In this document: in pieces, positions 43,643 to 52,245 of the stretch
How the letters are laid out: each line of letters opens with the position of its first letter
Numbering within the stretch: the stretch's first letter is position 1
Assembly: GCA_016716465.1 (NCBI GenBank)
Contig: JADJWH010000004.1
Coordinates: 124,001-188,000 of the forward strand
Source of the DNA: Gammaproteobacteria bacterium
Lineage (GTDB): Bacteria > Pseudomonadota > Gammaproteobacteria > SZUA-140
Direction: 5' to 3'
DNA length: 64,000 nt
The notes under the pieces: generated by a model
Seen by the model: only the letters and a program-made list of their open reading frames with translations
Databases searched by the model: none
What the model was told of the DNA's origin: nothing
Made by a program: the position numbers and the translations under genes

Positions 43643-45634
43643 ATGTGGAAGCAAATATTCGCCAAAACCACTTCCCGCACCGGAGTACGGAGGAATCCGG
43701 CATGGATCCTGATCGTGCTATCTCTGGTCACCGTGACCTGTTTCGCGCAACCGGCCCCGACCGTGCCCGACGGGAAATTTGACCACTTCTCGACCGGGTT
43801 CCCGCTGACCGGCGGGCATCGTCAGGCCGCGTGCTCTGACTGCCATATGCGCGGAATATTCAAGGGCACCTCACGCCAATGCGCCGCTTGCCACACCGTC
43901 AACGGCCTTTCTTCAGCTTCGAAAAAACCTGTAACCCATATCGACTCCACGGACTTCTGCGAGGACTGCCATACCTCGTCCGGCTGGAAACCGACCTACA
44001 AGGTCGATCACTTCTCGGTCATCGGTTCCTGCGCGAGCTGCCACAATGGACGCACTGCACCGGGCAAGGGACAGAACCACATCACCAGCGGGAACAATTG
44101 CGACGATTGCCATACCACCAGCACATTTTCAAACGCCGTATTTGACCATACCCAGGTTACCGGCACCTGCTCCAGTTGCCACAATGGAAGGACGGCAAGC
44201 GGACAATCGTCCAATCACATACGCACCAGCGCTCAGTGCGATGACTGTCACAGCACACGCGCCTGGACACCGGCGAGCTTCGACCACAGCGGCGTCACCG
44301 CCGGCTGCTCCAGCTGCCACAACGGCAGCTCTGCCACCGGGAAACCGGCCAAGCACGTCACCACCTCGGCCCAGTGCGACACCTGCCATACGACCCGCGC
44401 CTGGACGCCCGCCAGCTTCGACCACAGCGCCGTCACCGGAACCTGCTCCAGCTGCCACAACGGCACCTCTGCCACCGGGAAACCGGCCAAACACATCACT
44501 ACGTCAAACGATTGCGACACCTGTCACTCGAACACGGCCTGGACCCCGGCGAACTTCAGCCATAACGGCATTACCGGCACCTGCTCCAGTTGCCATAATG
44601 GCACCTCCGCTGCCGGCAAGCCGAACAACCACGTCACCACCTCGGCCCAGTGCGACACCTGCCATACAACGAATGCGTGGACCCCCGCAAGCTTCGACCA
44701 CAGCGCCGTCACCGGAACCTGCTCCAGCTGCCACAACGGCACCACCGCCACCGGCAAGCCGAACAATCATGTCACCACCTCGGCCCAGTGCGACACCTGC
44801 CATACAACGAATGCGTGGACCCCCGCAAGCTTCGACCACAGCGCCGTCACCGGAACCTGCTCCAGCTGCCACAACGGCACTACTGCCACCGGCAAGCCGA
44901 ACAATCATGTCACCACCTCGGCCCAGTGCGACACCTGCCATACAACGAATGCGTGGACCCCCGCAAGCTTCGACCACAGCGCCGTCACCGGAACCTGCTC
45001 CAGCTGCCACAACGGCACTACTGCCACCGGCAAGCCGAACAATCATGTCACCACCTCAGCCCAGTGCGATACCTGCCATACGACCCGTGCCTGGACGCCC
45101 GCCAGCTTCGACCACAGCGGCGTCACCGGAACCTGCTCCAGCTGCCACAACGGCACCACCGCCACCGGCAAGCCGAACAATCACGTCACCACCTCGGCCC
45201 AGTGCGACATCTGCCATACGACCACTGCCTGGACGCCGGCCTCATTCGACCATAGCTCGGTAACCGGTTCCTGCTCCAGTTGCCATAACGGCAGCTCGGC
45301 CACCGGAAAACCGGCGGGGCACTTCGTGACCAACCAGCAGTGCAATATCTGTCACAACACCAACAACTGGACCACGCTCGTATTCCGCCACAGCAGCACC
45401 GCCTATCCCGGCGATCATCGTACCAGCCTGAGCTGCGTGGATTGCCACAAGACCAATGCCGAAATCGTGCCCTGGCCAAACTCGGCCTATCAGCCGGATT
45501 GCGCGGCCTGCCATGCGGGAGATTACCGGCCCGGCAAGCATGAGAATGCCACCGTAAGCACCAACCGCAACTGCGCCGGCACTTGCCACAAGTCCACGCC
45601 GGAACACCGCGTCAGCGACAGAAGCTGGGATTGA
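43643..45634 (+). CDS. Exported repeat multiheme cytochrome c, 25 CxxCH plus one CxxxCH
   Basis: The 663-residue protein has a signal peptide (PAWILIVLSLVTVTCFAQ). It carries 25 CxxCH motifs and, near the C-terminus, one CAGTCH (CX3CH). The middle consists of ten 46-residue units, each with two hemes and of the form CSSCHNGTTATGKPNNHVTT then CDTCHTTNAWTPASFDHS; the HVTT and FDHS histidines are likely distal ligands. Units in the middle are almost identical. Such proteins occur in metal-reducing bacteria as outer-surface or periplasmic electron wires. The 138-bp DNA repeat suggests recent copy expansion. It may be longer or shorter in other strains. Confidence 0.93.
   Translation: MWKQIFAKTTSRTGVRRNPAWILIVLSLVTVTCFAQPAPTVPDGKFDHFSTGFPLTGGHRQAACSDCHMRGIFKGTSRQCAACHTVNGLSSASKKPVTHIDSTDFCEDCHTSSGWKPTYKVDHFSVIGSCASCHNGRTAPGKGQNHITSGNNCDDCHTTSTFSNAVFDHTQVTGTCSSCHNGRTASGQSSNHIRTSAQCDDCHSTRAWTPASFDHSGVTAGCSSCHNGSSATGKPAKHVTTSAQCDTCHTTRAWTPASFDHSAVTGTCSSCHNGTSATGKPAKHITTSNDCDTCHSNTAWTPANFSHNGITGTCSSCHNGTSAAGKPNNHVTTSAQCDTCHTTNAWTPASFDHSAVTGTCSSCHNGTTATGKPNNHVTTSAQCDTCHTTNAWTPASFDHSAVTGTCSSCHNGTTATGKPNNHVTTSAQCDTCHTTNAWTPASFDHSAVTGTCSSCHNGTTATGKPNNHVTTSAQCDTCHTTRAWTPASFDHSGVTGTCSSCHNGTTATGKPNNHVTTSAQCDICHTTTAWTPASFDHSSVTGSCSSCHNGSSATGKPAGHFVTNQQCNICHNTNNWTTLVFRHSSTAYPGDHRTSLSCVDCHKTNAEIVPWPNSAYQPDCAACHAGDYRPGKHENATVSTNRNCAGTCHKSTPEHRVSDRSWD
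44029..45408 (+). repeat. Ten tandem 138-bp units inside the multiheme cytochrome gene
   Basis: The 138-bp period was measured from identical words at 44663, 44801, 44939 and 45077. Ten units fill 44029-45408. The copies between about 44580 and 45250 are nearly identical in DNA sequence, including synonymous sites, while the outer copies have drifted. This pattern points to recent unequal crossing-over or slippage. It is also a likely place for assembly error. Confidence 0.9.
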
Positions 45635-45642
45635 ACCCGTAT

Positions 45643-46149
45643 ATGCGAAACATTTCTCGAGGCCTCCTCGGAGCGGCTCTCGGCCTGGGTCTGCTGGCCG
45701 GTTTGCCGTCGACGCCGCCGGCACAGGCAGAACCGGCTACCGGACAAGTGCTCGACAAGGTGACAGTCGTGCGCCAGCCGGAATGCTTTGGCATTGTCAT
45801 CACATTTAATTTCCCGCTGCAGTACATCAGCCACTTTCCCCCGGAACGGGCCGACCTGCTTCGCATCCGACTCAAGCCGGCACTATCCGGCTCCGAAGTT
45901 ACAGACATCTACAATTTCCGGGAATCGGCACGACCGAGTCACACCCACGGGTCTCCGCTCGTGGACGTCACCTACGAAGGCGACGCCCTTGATCCGCACC
46001 TTATTGTCCAGTTCACGCACCCGGTCACCTATACCGTGGGGCCAAACAGCGATTTCAGGAGCCTGACGATTCAGGTGCGCGCCTCGGCGCAGGATGATGC
46101 GCAACCCTGTTTGCCGGGTGTTGACCCGGCCGCCGGTATGCCCCCATGA
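45643..46149 (+). CDS. Small exported protein of the electron-transfer locus
   Basis: The 168-residue protein starts at ATG 45643, 8 bp after the cytochrome stop. A signal peptide (GLLGAALGLGLLAGLPSTPPAQA) is followed by a single beta-rich domain (LDKVTVVRQPECFGIVITFNFPLQYISHFP...LLRIRLKPA...LIVQFTHPVTYTVGPNSDFRSLTIQVR). The pattern resembles an AMIN-like domain, which binds cell-wall or surface structures, but I am not certain. It carries no heme motif. Two Cys residues may form a disulfide. It overlaps the following outer-membrane protein gene by 4 bp and is probably its partner. Confidence 0.75.
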   Translation: MRNISRGLLGAALGLGLLAGLPSTPPAQAEPATGQVLDKVTVVRQPECFGIVITFNFPLQYISHFPPERADLLRIRLKPALSGSEVTDIYNFRESARPSHTHGSPLVDVTYEGDALDPHLIVQFTHPVTYTVGPNSDFRSLTIQVRASAQDDAQPCLPGVDPAAGMPP

Positions 46150-48302
46150 CAGACGGGCAGGGTTTCGCCGGTAGGGTACCGGGCATTTTCTCGGCCAGCA
46201 TCGGTGCGGGCTTCGTCTGCCTGGTGTTGGCCGTGCTGTGGCTTCCCGCCATCGCCAATGCCGCGGGACCGGTCCTCGCAATCGGATCGAATCCCGCCAG
46301 GCAGTCGGAAATCTTCGCGATCCAGCTCACGACCGCGGATGAACTTCCCGGTGCGGACGGCCTGCCGGACATCCCCCAGCTACGGCAATACCGGCTCTAC
46401 GCCCTGCGGGCGGAGCCGGGAAAACCGTTTCGCTACCGGCTTCGGCTCGGTTTCTTTGCCGACATGAATGAAGCCGCGACGGTGAAGGCCAGGATCGAAC
46501 CGCACTTCCCCGGCAGCTGGATCCTGAAAGTTTCGGCGCAGGAGGCGCGGGAATCGATCGCCTCGTCGTTAAACAACCCGCCTCTGCCACAACCGGCAAC
46601 ACCTGCACCCGCAGCACCCGAGGCGCCCCTTCCCGCGCCTCAGCCCCCAGCGGCCGCAGCGGCTGTCGTGGCAACGACCGCGGCGCCCGAGGACAGGATG
46701 ACCGCGCTCATGGAGAGCGGTCGCCAGGCGGTTGCCAGGGGTGATTATCCCCTCGCGATCCGTATCTACACCAAGGTACTGGAATCGCCGGACAGCGAAT
46801 ATGCCCGGGATGCCCTTGAATATCTGGGACTTGCCCGGGAACGTAATGGCCAGGCGGCGCACGCCAAGGCGGAATATGAAAGATACCTCGAACTGTACCC
46901 CAAGGACCCCGGCGCGGATCGTGTCCGCCAACGCCTCGCCGGGCTGCTGACGGCCCGGGAAGCCCCACGCGAGAAACTCCCTGAGCAGAAAACGGCGGCG
47001 GGCAAGCCCATGGAATGGAATGGATCCGGAAGCTTCTCCCAGTATTACCGCCGTGACGCCACCACGATTGACGGTGCCGGAGAGACGGTGACGCAGTCGG
47101 CGCTTATGTCCGATCTCGATCTCTCCGCGCGGGGACGCAATGATGACTATGACATTCGGGCGCGTTTCAATGGGGGCTATACCTACGATTTTCTGAGCGA
47201 CGGCGAAGACCTGTCCCGCATAAGCAATCTCTACATAGATGTCAGCCATCGCCGCGCGGGAGTTTCCGGCCGGGTCGGCCGGCAGACACGCAGTTCAGGC
47301 GGCGTCTTCGGACGTTTCGATGGCATGCTGATGAGCTATCAGACCAGCAGCTGGGGACGGTTCAATGTCGTCGGCGGTTATCCGGTCGAGCGCTCTACTG
47401 ACACCGGCATCAACCGGGACAAGGTGTTCTACGGCATGAGCGCGGACCTGCCCGCCTGGAGGGATCACTGGGATTACAGCGTCTACGCCATCACCCAGAC
47501 AGCAGGGGACGTGTCTGACCGCCGCGCCCTCGGCGGTGAGGCGCGCTACCTCGATGATGCCCGCTCGCTGTTCGCCTTGCTGGACTATGACACGCAATTC
47601 CAGACCATCAACATATTCTCCCTGCTCGGTAACTGGGCCGTCGATGACTGGACCACCTATAACTTCGCATTAAACCAGAGCCGCAGCCCGTTCCTGGGCG
47701 CCAGCAATGCCCTGATCGGACAGACGGCTCAGGACATTGACGAGTTGCTGGGCAGCTATAGCGAGGAAGAAATTCAGGATCTGGCGCTCGACCGGACGGC
47801 CATCAGCCGCGCGGTGTCGGGCGGAATCTCCCGGACATTTACCGACAAGCTCCAGTTGACCGCGGACGTCACGGTGTCCAGCCTGTCAGGCACACCCGCC
47901 TCGGGCGGGGTACCCGCCACGGATGCCACCGGCAATGAGTACCTCTATTCCCTCCAACTGATCGGAAACGGCATCATACGGTCGGGTGACCTGGCCATCC
48001 TCGGCCTGATGTACTCAGATGCCAGCACGACGAATACCACAACACTCAACCTCAACACCCGTTACCCGGTCACCAGCCTGCTGCGCATCAATCCGCGACT
48101 GCGACTGGATTACCGGCAGTTCGACCGGGGAAACGGTGAGCAATGGATAACCACACCATCGATACGGTTCGATTACCGCTATCGTCGCAATATCGATCTG
48201 GACGCGGACATCGGCCTCCAGTGGTCGGATCGCGACATCGCGGATACCACTGAAAAGTCTTCGGGTTACTACGTCTATCTTGGCTACAATCTCGGCTTCT
48301 AG
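46146..48302 (+). CDS. Outer-membrane beta-barrel with periplasmic SPOR-like and TPR regions
   Basis: The protein has 718 residues. A signal peptide (FVCLVLAVLWLPAIANA) is followed by a SPOR-like segment (about 50-135; FAIQLTTAD..., YRLRLGFFADMNEAATVKARI), an Ala/Pro-rich linker, two TPR units (about 185-260) and a C-terminal beta-barrel of about 420 residues. The barrel has alternating strands and ends in YNLGF, the aromatic C-terminus typical of BAM substrates. It resembles no porin I can name. Together with the cytochromes it may form a porin-cytochrome conduit; another possibility is an exopolysaccharide or adhesin exporter. The SPOR-like part suggests contact with peptidoglycan. Confidence 0.8.
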   Translation: MTDGQGFAGRVPGIFSASIGAGFVCLVLAVLWLPAIANAAGPVLAIGSNPARQSEIFAIQLTTADELPGADGLPDIPQLRQYRLYALRAEPGKPFRYRLRLGFFADMNEAATVKARIEPHFPGSWILKVSAQEARESIASSLNNPPLPQPATPAPAAPEAPLPAPQPPAAAAAVVATTAAPEDRMTALMESGRQAVARGDYPLAIRIYTKVLESPDSEYARDALEYLGLARERNGQAAHAKAEYERYLELYPKDPGADRVRQRLAGLLTAREAPREKLPEQKTAAGKPMEWNGSGSFSQYYRRDATTIDGAGETVTQSALMSDLDLSARGRNDDYDIRARFNGGYTYDFLSDGEDLSRISNLYIDVSHRRAGVSGRVGRQTRSSGGVFGRFDGMLMSYQTSSWGRFNVVGGYPVERSTDTGINRDKVFYGMSADLPAWRDHWDYSVYAITQTAGDVSDRRALGGEARYLDDARSLFALLDYDTQFQTINIFSLLGNWAVDDWTTYNFALNQSRSPFLGASNALIGQTAQDIDELLGSYSEEEIQDLALDRTAISRAVSGGISRTFTDKLQLTADVTVSSLSGTPASGGVPATDATGNEYLYSLQLIGNGIIRSGDLAILGLMYSDASTTNTTTLNLNTRYPVTSLLRINPRLRLDYRQFDRGNGEQWITTPSIRFDYRYRRNIDLDADIGLQWSDRDIADTTEKSSGYYVYLGYNLGF

Positions 48303-48443
48303 CCGAGTTCCGCGCGCCGCTGTTTTCTGCAACAATACACCCTTTCCCGCGCCGCGGGGCTCGCCTTGTACGGAAGATCGATACTCCCGGCCCGCGCGTC
48401 CGCATGCTCGATGGATCTCCTCCAAAGCGAAAGGGGCCGTAAC

Positions 48444-49511
48444 GTGTCCGATTCCAGGGATATAACCCGGGAACTGCAGGAAACCGTTTGTAACGCCTAT
48501 GAACGGCGCACGCCCCTGTCGATCCAAGGCGGGAACAGCAAACGTTTCTACGGCCGTCCTGCCCGCGGCGAACCCGTTTCCCTGGAGGCCCACCGTGGCA
48601 TCGTGAACTATGAGCCCGCCGAACTCGTCATCACCGCCCGCAGCGGTACGCCGCTCCATGAAGTGGAAAACCTTTTGGCGGCACATGGCCAGATGCTTGC
48701 TTTCGAGCCTCCCCACTTCGGCGCCGGCGCCACCCTGGGCGGGACCCTCGCCTGCGGAATTTCCGGTCCACGCCGCCCCTATGCCGGTGCGGTACGCGAT
48801 CACCTGCTCGGAATCCGCTGTCTCTCGGGCGAAGGCCGCCTGTTGCGCTTCGGTGGCGAGGTGGTGAAGAACGTGGCCGGATTCGACGCCTTCCGGCTCA
48901 TGGCCGGGGCGCTCGGTACGCTCGGCGTCCTGCTCGAGGCCTCCTTCAAGGTTCTGCCGCGCCCCGAACATACCGTCACGCTGGTGTTCGAATGCAGGCT
49001 CCGCGAGGCGCTGAACAAATTCAACGACTGGCACCGCGCGCCTCTGCCCATCAGCGCGGGCGCCGCCGATGATGCGCGCCTGTATGTGCGTCTCGAAGGC
49101 AGCGCGGAGGGCGTACGGTCCGCCCGGAACAGGCTCGGCGGCGAAATCCTCCCCGAGGGCTCGACCTTCTGGGATGCGCTGCGGGAACACCGCCACCCCT
49201 TCTTCACCGACAATGAACCCCTGTGGCGTCTGTCCCTGCCGCCGGCGGCCCCGCCACTCTCGATCGTCGGTCGCTGGCTGATCGACTGGGGCGGGGCACA
49301 GCGCTGGCTCAAGACCGCGTTGCCGCCGAAGCTGATCCGCGAGACCGCGACACGCAATGGCGGACATGCGCAGTTGTTCCGCGGCGGCGAACGCGATGGC
49401 GCGGTGTTCCATCCCCTGCCGGCGCCACTGCTCGACCTGCACAAAAACCTGAAGCAGGCCTTCGATCCGCGCGGCATACTGAATCCGCAGCGGATGTACC
49501 GGGAGTTTTAG
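48444..49511 (+). CDS. glcE: Glycolate oxidase FAD-binding subunit GlcE
   Basis: GlcE is the second flavin-binding subunit of glycolate oxidase. The 355 residues show the FAD type 4 pattern: TPLSIQGGNSKRFYGR, YEPAELVITARSGTPLHEVENLLAAHGQMLAFEPPHFG, GATLGGTLACGISGPRRPYAGAVRDHLLGI, and a C-terminal FDPRGILNPQRMY. I chose GTG at 48444 because AAGGGG lies 7-8 bases before it; ATG at 48411 is an alternative. It is 24 bp from glcF and belongs functionally with glcD at 35831-37315. Confidence 0.92.
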   Translation: MSDSRDITRELQETVCNAYERRTPLSIQGGNSKRFYGRPARGEPVSLEAHRGIVNYEPAELVITARSGTPLHEVENLLAAHGQMLAFEPPHFGAGATLGGTLACGISGPRRPYAGAVRDHLLGIRCLSGEGRLLRFGGEVVKNVAGFDAFRLMAGALGTLGVLLEASFKVLPRPEHTVTLVFECRLREALNKFNDWHRAPLPISAGAADDARLYVRLEGSAEGVRSARNRLGGEILPEGSTFWDALREHRHPFFTDNEPLWRLSLPPAAPPLSIVGRWLIDWGGAQRWLKTALPPKLIRETATRNGGHAQLFRGGERDGAVFHPLPAPLLDLHKNLKQAFDPRGILNPQRMYREF

Positions 49512-49535
49512 GTACGCTGCACAGATATCTGAGCC

Positions 49536-50762
49536 ATGCAGACGCGTCTCCCCAGTGAATTCACCGCCACCCCGGCCGGCGCCGAGGCCGATCGCATCCT
49601 GCGTACCTGCGTGCACTGCGGCTTCTGCAACGCGACCTGCCCCACCTACCAGTTGCTCGGCGACGAACTCGACGGCCCGCGCGGCCGCATCTATCTGATC
49701 AAACGCATGCTGGAAGACGGCACCGCGGGCGAAGACACCCAGCGCCATCTCGACCGCTGCCTGACCTGCCGCGCCTGCGAGACGACCTGTCCCTCCGGCG
49801 TCGAATACGGGCGCCTGCTGGATATCGGACGTGCGCGCGTCGAAGCGACGGTCGCACGCCCGCGCCCCGCGCGGCTGTTGCGCCGGCTGCTGTGTACCGT
49901 CCTGCCTTACCCCGGCCGCGTCAGGGCGGCGCTCGCCGCATCCCGCTGGATCAGCGCCCTGCTCCCGGCCGCCCTCACCCGGGCGATACCGGCGCGGCGT
50001 GTTTCCGCACCCGAGACCGCCATCGACTGGCCCCCGGCCCGTCACTCGCGCCGGGTGCTGATCCTGGAGGGATGTGTACAGTCCGTGACCCATGGGCATA
50101 TCAACGCGGCCGCCGCGCGCCTGCTCGACCGCCGCGGCATATCGCTGATCCGCGTGCCCGGCAGCGGTTGCTGCGGCGCGGTCACCCACCATCTGGCGCA
50201 GGATGCCCCGACGCGCGGTTTCCTGCGTCGCAACATCGACGCCTGGTGGCCCGAGGTCGAGCGCGGCGCCGAGGCTATCGTGACGACCTCGAGCGCCTGC
50301 AGCGTCATGGTGAAGGATTACGCACACCTGCTGCGCGAGGATCCGGAATACGCGGACAAGGCCCGGCGCATCTCGCAATTGGCCGGAGACATCACCGACG
50401 TGATCGCCGGCCTGGGACTCGAACCGTGCGTTGGGACAGCACGTCGCATCGCCTTCCATGCCCCCTGCAGTCTGCAGCACGGCCTGCGCGCCCACACCGC
50501 GGTGGAGGAACTGTTGCGGGCTGCCGGTTTCGAGTTGACGCCGGTGGTGGACGCCCACCTGTGCTGCGGGGCGGCCGGGACCTATACCATACTTCAGCCC
50601 GAACTGTCCGGACGGCTGCTCGCCGGGAAGCTCGCGGCGCTGGAGGCCGCCACCCCCGAGATCGTCGCCAGCGCCAACATCGGCTGCCTGATTCACCTGC
50701 AGGGTGGAACCCGCACACCCGTCCGTCACTGGATTGAACTGATCGAAGAGGCCTACCGCTGA
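49536..50762 (+). CDS. glcF: Glycolate oxidase iron-sulfur subunit GlcF
   Basis: GlcF carries two [4Fe-4S] clusters that relay electrons from GlcD/GlcE to the quinone pool. The 408-residue protein has CVHCGFCNATCP (about 25-36) and CLTCRACETTCP (about 75-86), followed by two CCG-type domains (GSGCCGAVTHHL, HLCCGAAGTY) as in HdrB/GlpC-like proteins. It is complete and of normal length. The downstream aminotransferase at 50943 would use the glyoxylate produced. Confidence 0.95.
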   Translation: MQTRLPSEFTATPAGAEADRILRTCVHCGFCNATCPTYQLLGDELDGPRGRIYLIKRMLEDGTAGEDTQRHLDRCLTCRACETTCPSGVEYGRLLDIGRARVEATVARPRPARLLRRLLCTVLPYPGRVRAALAASRWISALLPAALTRAIPARRVSAPETAIDWPPARHSRRVLILEGCVQSVTHGHINAAAARLLDRRGISLIRVPGSGCCGAVTHHLAQDAPTRGFLRRNIDAWWPEVERGAEAIVTTSSACSVMVKDYAHLLREDPEYADKARRISQLAGDITDVIAGLGLEPCVGTARRIAFHAPCSLQHGLRAHTAVEELLRAAGFELTPVVDAHLCCGAAGTYTILQPELSGRLLAGKLAALEAATPEIVASANIGCLIHLQGGTRTPVRHWIELIEEAYR

Positions 50763-50942
50763 CGCACCCCGTCTCACGGGCGATTCCCCACGATCAGCAC
50801 GGATGAAAACCGGTACCGTTTCACTTATGCTTTTGGGCAGAATCCACCGGGAATATCGGACCGATTCCAGATTGCCCTCCCGCGCCAGAATCTCCGCCGC
50901 CGTGGCCGGCAGGGCCTTTACCACGAACATACGAGGCTGACG

Positions 50943-52151
50943 ATGAAATTCAGATCATTCTATCCCCCGCAGCGCACGCTGATGGGCCCCGGTCCGTCCG
51001 ATGTCAACCCGCGCGTCCTCGCCGCCATGGCGCGGCCGACCATCGGTCATCTCGATCCGGCCTTCGTCACGATGATGGAAGAGATCAAGGCGCTGTTGCA
51101 GTACGCCTTCCAGACGAAGAACGCGCTGACGTTTCCGGTATCAGCCCCCGGTTCGGCGGGCATGGAAACCTGCTTCGTCAACCTGGTCGAGCCGGGCGAC
51201 AAGGTGATCGTGTGCCAGAATGGTGTGTTCGGCGGCCGCATGAAGGAGAACGTGCTGCGCTGCGGCGGCGTCCCGGTGATGGTCGAGGACCCCTGGGGCC
51301 GCGCCGTGGACCCCGCCAAGGTGGAACATGCCCTGAAGACCAACCCGGACGCCAAGATCCTTGCCTTCGTCCATGCGGAGACCTCGACCGGGGCGCGCTC
51401 CGACGCCAAACTGCTGTCCGATCTTGCCCACCAGCATGGCTGCCTGACCATCGTCGATGCGGTCACCGCGCTCGGCGGTATCCCGCTGCTGGTGGACGAC
51501 TGGCAGCTCGACGCGGTCTTCTCCGGCACGCAGAAATGTCTGTCCTGCGTGCCAGGCCTGTCGCCGGTCACTTTCAGCGCGCGCGCGCAGGAGGTCATCA
51601 GGCAGCGCAAGCGGCCGGCGCAGAGCTGGTTCCTGGACCTGAACCTGGTCATGTCGTACTGGGGCGGAGACGGCAAACGGACCTACCACCACACCGCACC
51701 GGTCAATACGCTGTATGCCCTGCACGAGGCGCTGGTAATCCTGCAGGAGGAAACCATCGGGCTCTCCTGGGCGCGCCACCTGCATTACCATCGCGCGCTG
51801 CGTGCCGGCCTTGAGGCCATGGGACTGGAACTCGCCGTACCGGAAGATGAGCGTCTGCCGCAGCTGAACGCGGTGCGGATACCCGAAGGGGTCGATGACG
51901 CCGTGGTACGCGCGCAATTGCTCGGCGAGTACAACCTGGAGATCGGCGCCGGGCTCGGCGCCATGGCGGGCAAGATCTGGCGTATCGGCCTGATGGGTCA
52001 CGCCTGCAGCGCGCGCAACGTGCTGTTCTGTCTCGGTGCGCTGGAAGATGTGCTGACCGACGTCAAGGCACCGATCCGGCACAGCCGCGCGCTGGCGGCC
52101 GCGCGTGCGGTGCTGAGCGCGGATCCGCAGCCCGTGGACGACGAAGAATAA
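50943..52151 (+). CDS. Serine/alanine-glyoxylate-type aminotransferase
   Basis: This class V PLP aminotransferase has 402 residues. It has LMGPGPSDVNPRVLAAMARPTIGHLDP, FPVSAPGSAGMETCFVNL, HAETSTGARSD, the Asp of IVDAVTALGGIPL, and the PLP lysine in FSGTQKCLSCVPGLSP. Such enzymes move the amino group from serine or alanine to glyoxylate, giving glycine. Lying after glcEF, it completes a route glycolate to glyoxylate to glycine, useful for 2-phosphoglycolate salvage in CO2-fixing bacteria. No Rubisco gene is in the window, so autotrophy is only an inference. The preferred amino donor cannot be told. Confidence 0.9.
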   Translation: MKFRSFYPPQRTLMGPGPSDVNPRVLAAMARPTIGHLDPAFVTMMEEIKALLQYAFQTKNALTFPVSAPGSAGMETCFVNLVEPGDKVIVCQNGVFGGRMKENVLRCGGVPVMVEDPWGRAVDPAKVEHALKTNPDAKILAFVHAETSTGARSDAKLLSDLAHQHGCLTIVDAVTALGGIPLLVDDWQLDAVFSGTQKCLSCVPGLSPVTFSARAQEVIRQRKRPAQSWFLDLNLVMSYWGGDGKRTYHHTAPVNTLYALHEALVILQEETIGLSWARHLHYHRALRAGLEAMGLELAVPEDERLPQLNAVRIPEGVDDAVVRAQLLGEYNLEIGAGLGAMAGKIWRIGLMGHACSARNVLFCLGALEDVLTDVKAPIRHSRALAAARAVLSADPQPVDDEE

Positions 52152-52166
52152 GACCAAGTGAGATGG

Positions 52167-52191
52167 GTGATGGCAGCGAGTCTGCCATCAC
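52167..52191. terminator. Perfect 10-bp stem-loop between convergent genes
   Basis: GTGATGGCAG (52167-52176) and CTGCCATCAC (52182-52191) pair perfectly around CGAGT. It lies between the aminotransferase and the large lipoprotein gene on the other strand and probably ends transcription in both directions. Confidence 0.65.
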
Positions 52192-52245
52192 CGCTCTGCA
52201 AAAAACGCCTTACGGTTCGTTACTCAATCGCTCGCATGCGCCGGA

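Noticed and set aside
44046..45263. 405-residue frame and opposite-strand frames inside the repeat cytochrome
   Set aside because: They arise from the 138-bp repeat (a multiple of three) and give Thr/Pro/Ala-rich or Gly/Val/Ala-rich repeats with no independent start signals.
44029..45408. CRISPR-like tandem repeats
   Set aside because: The units are directly adjacent coding repeats without spacers and translate to heme motifs.
48015..50930. 971-residue minus-strand open frame across glcE and glcF
   Set aside because: GC-rich third positions on the opposite strand keep this frame open. The plus-strand genes have clear GlcE and GlcF motifs.
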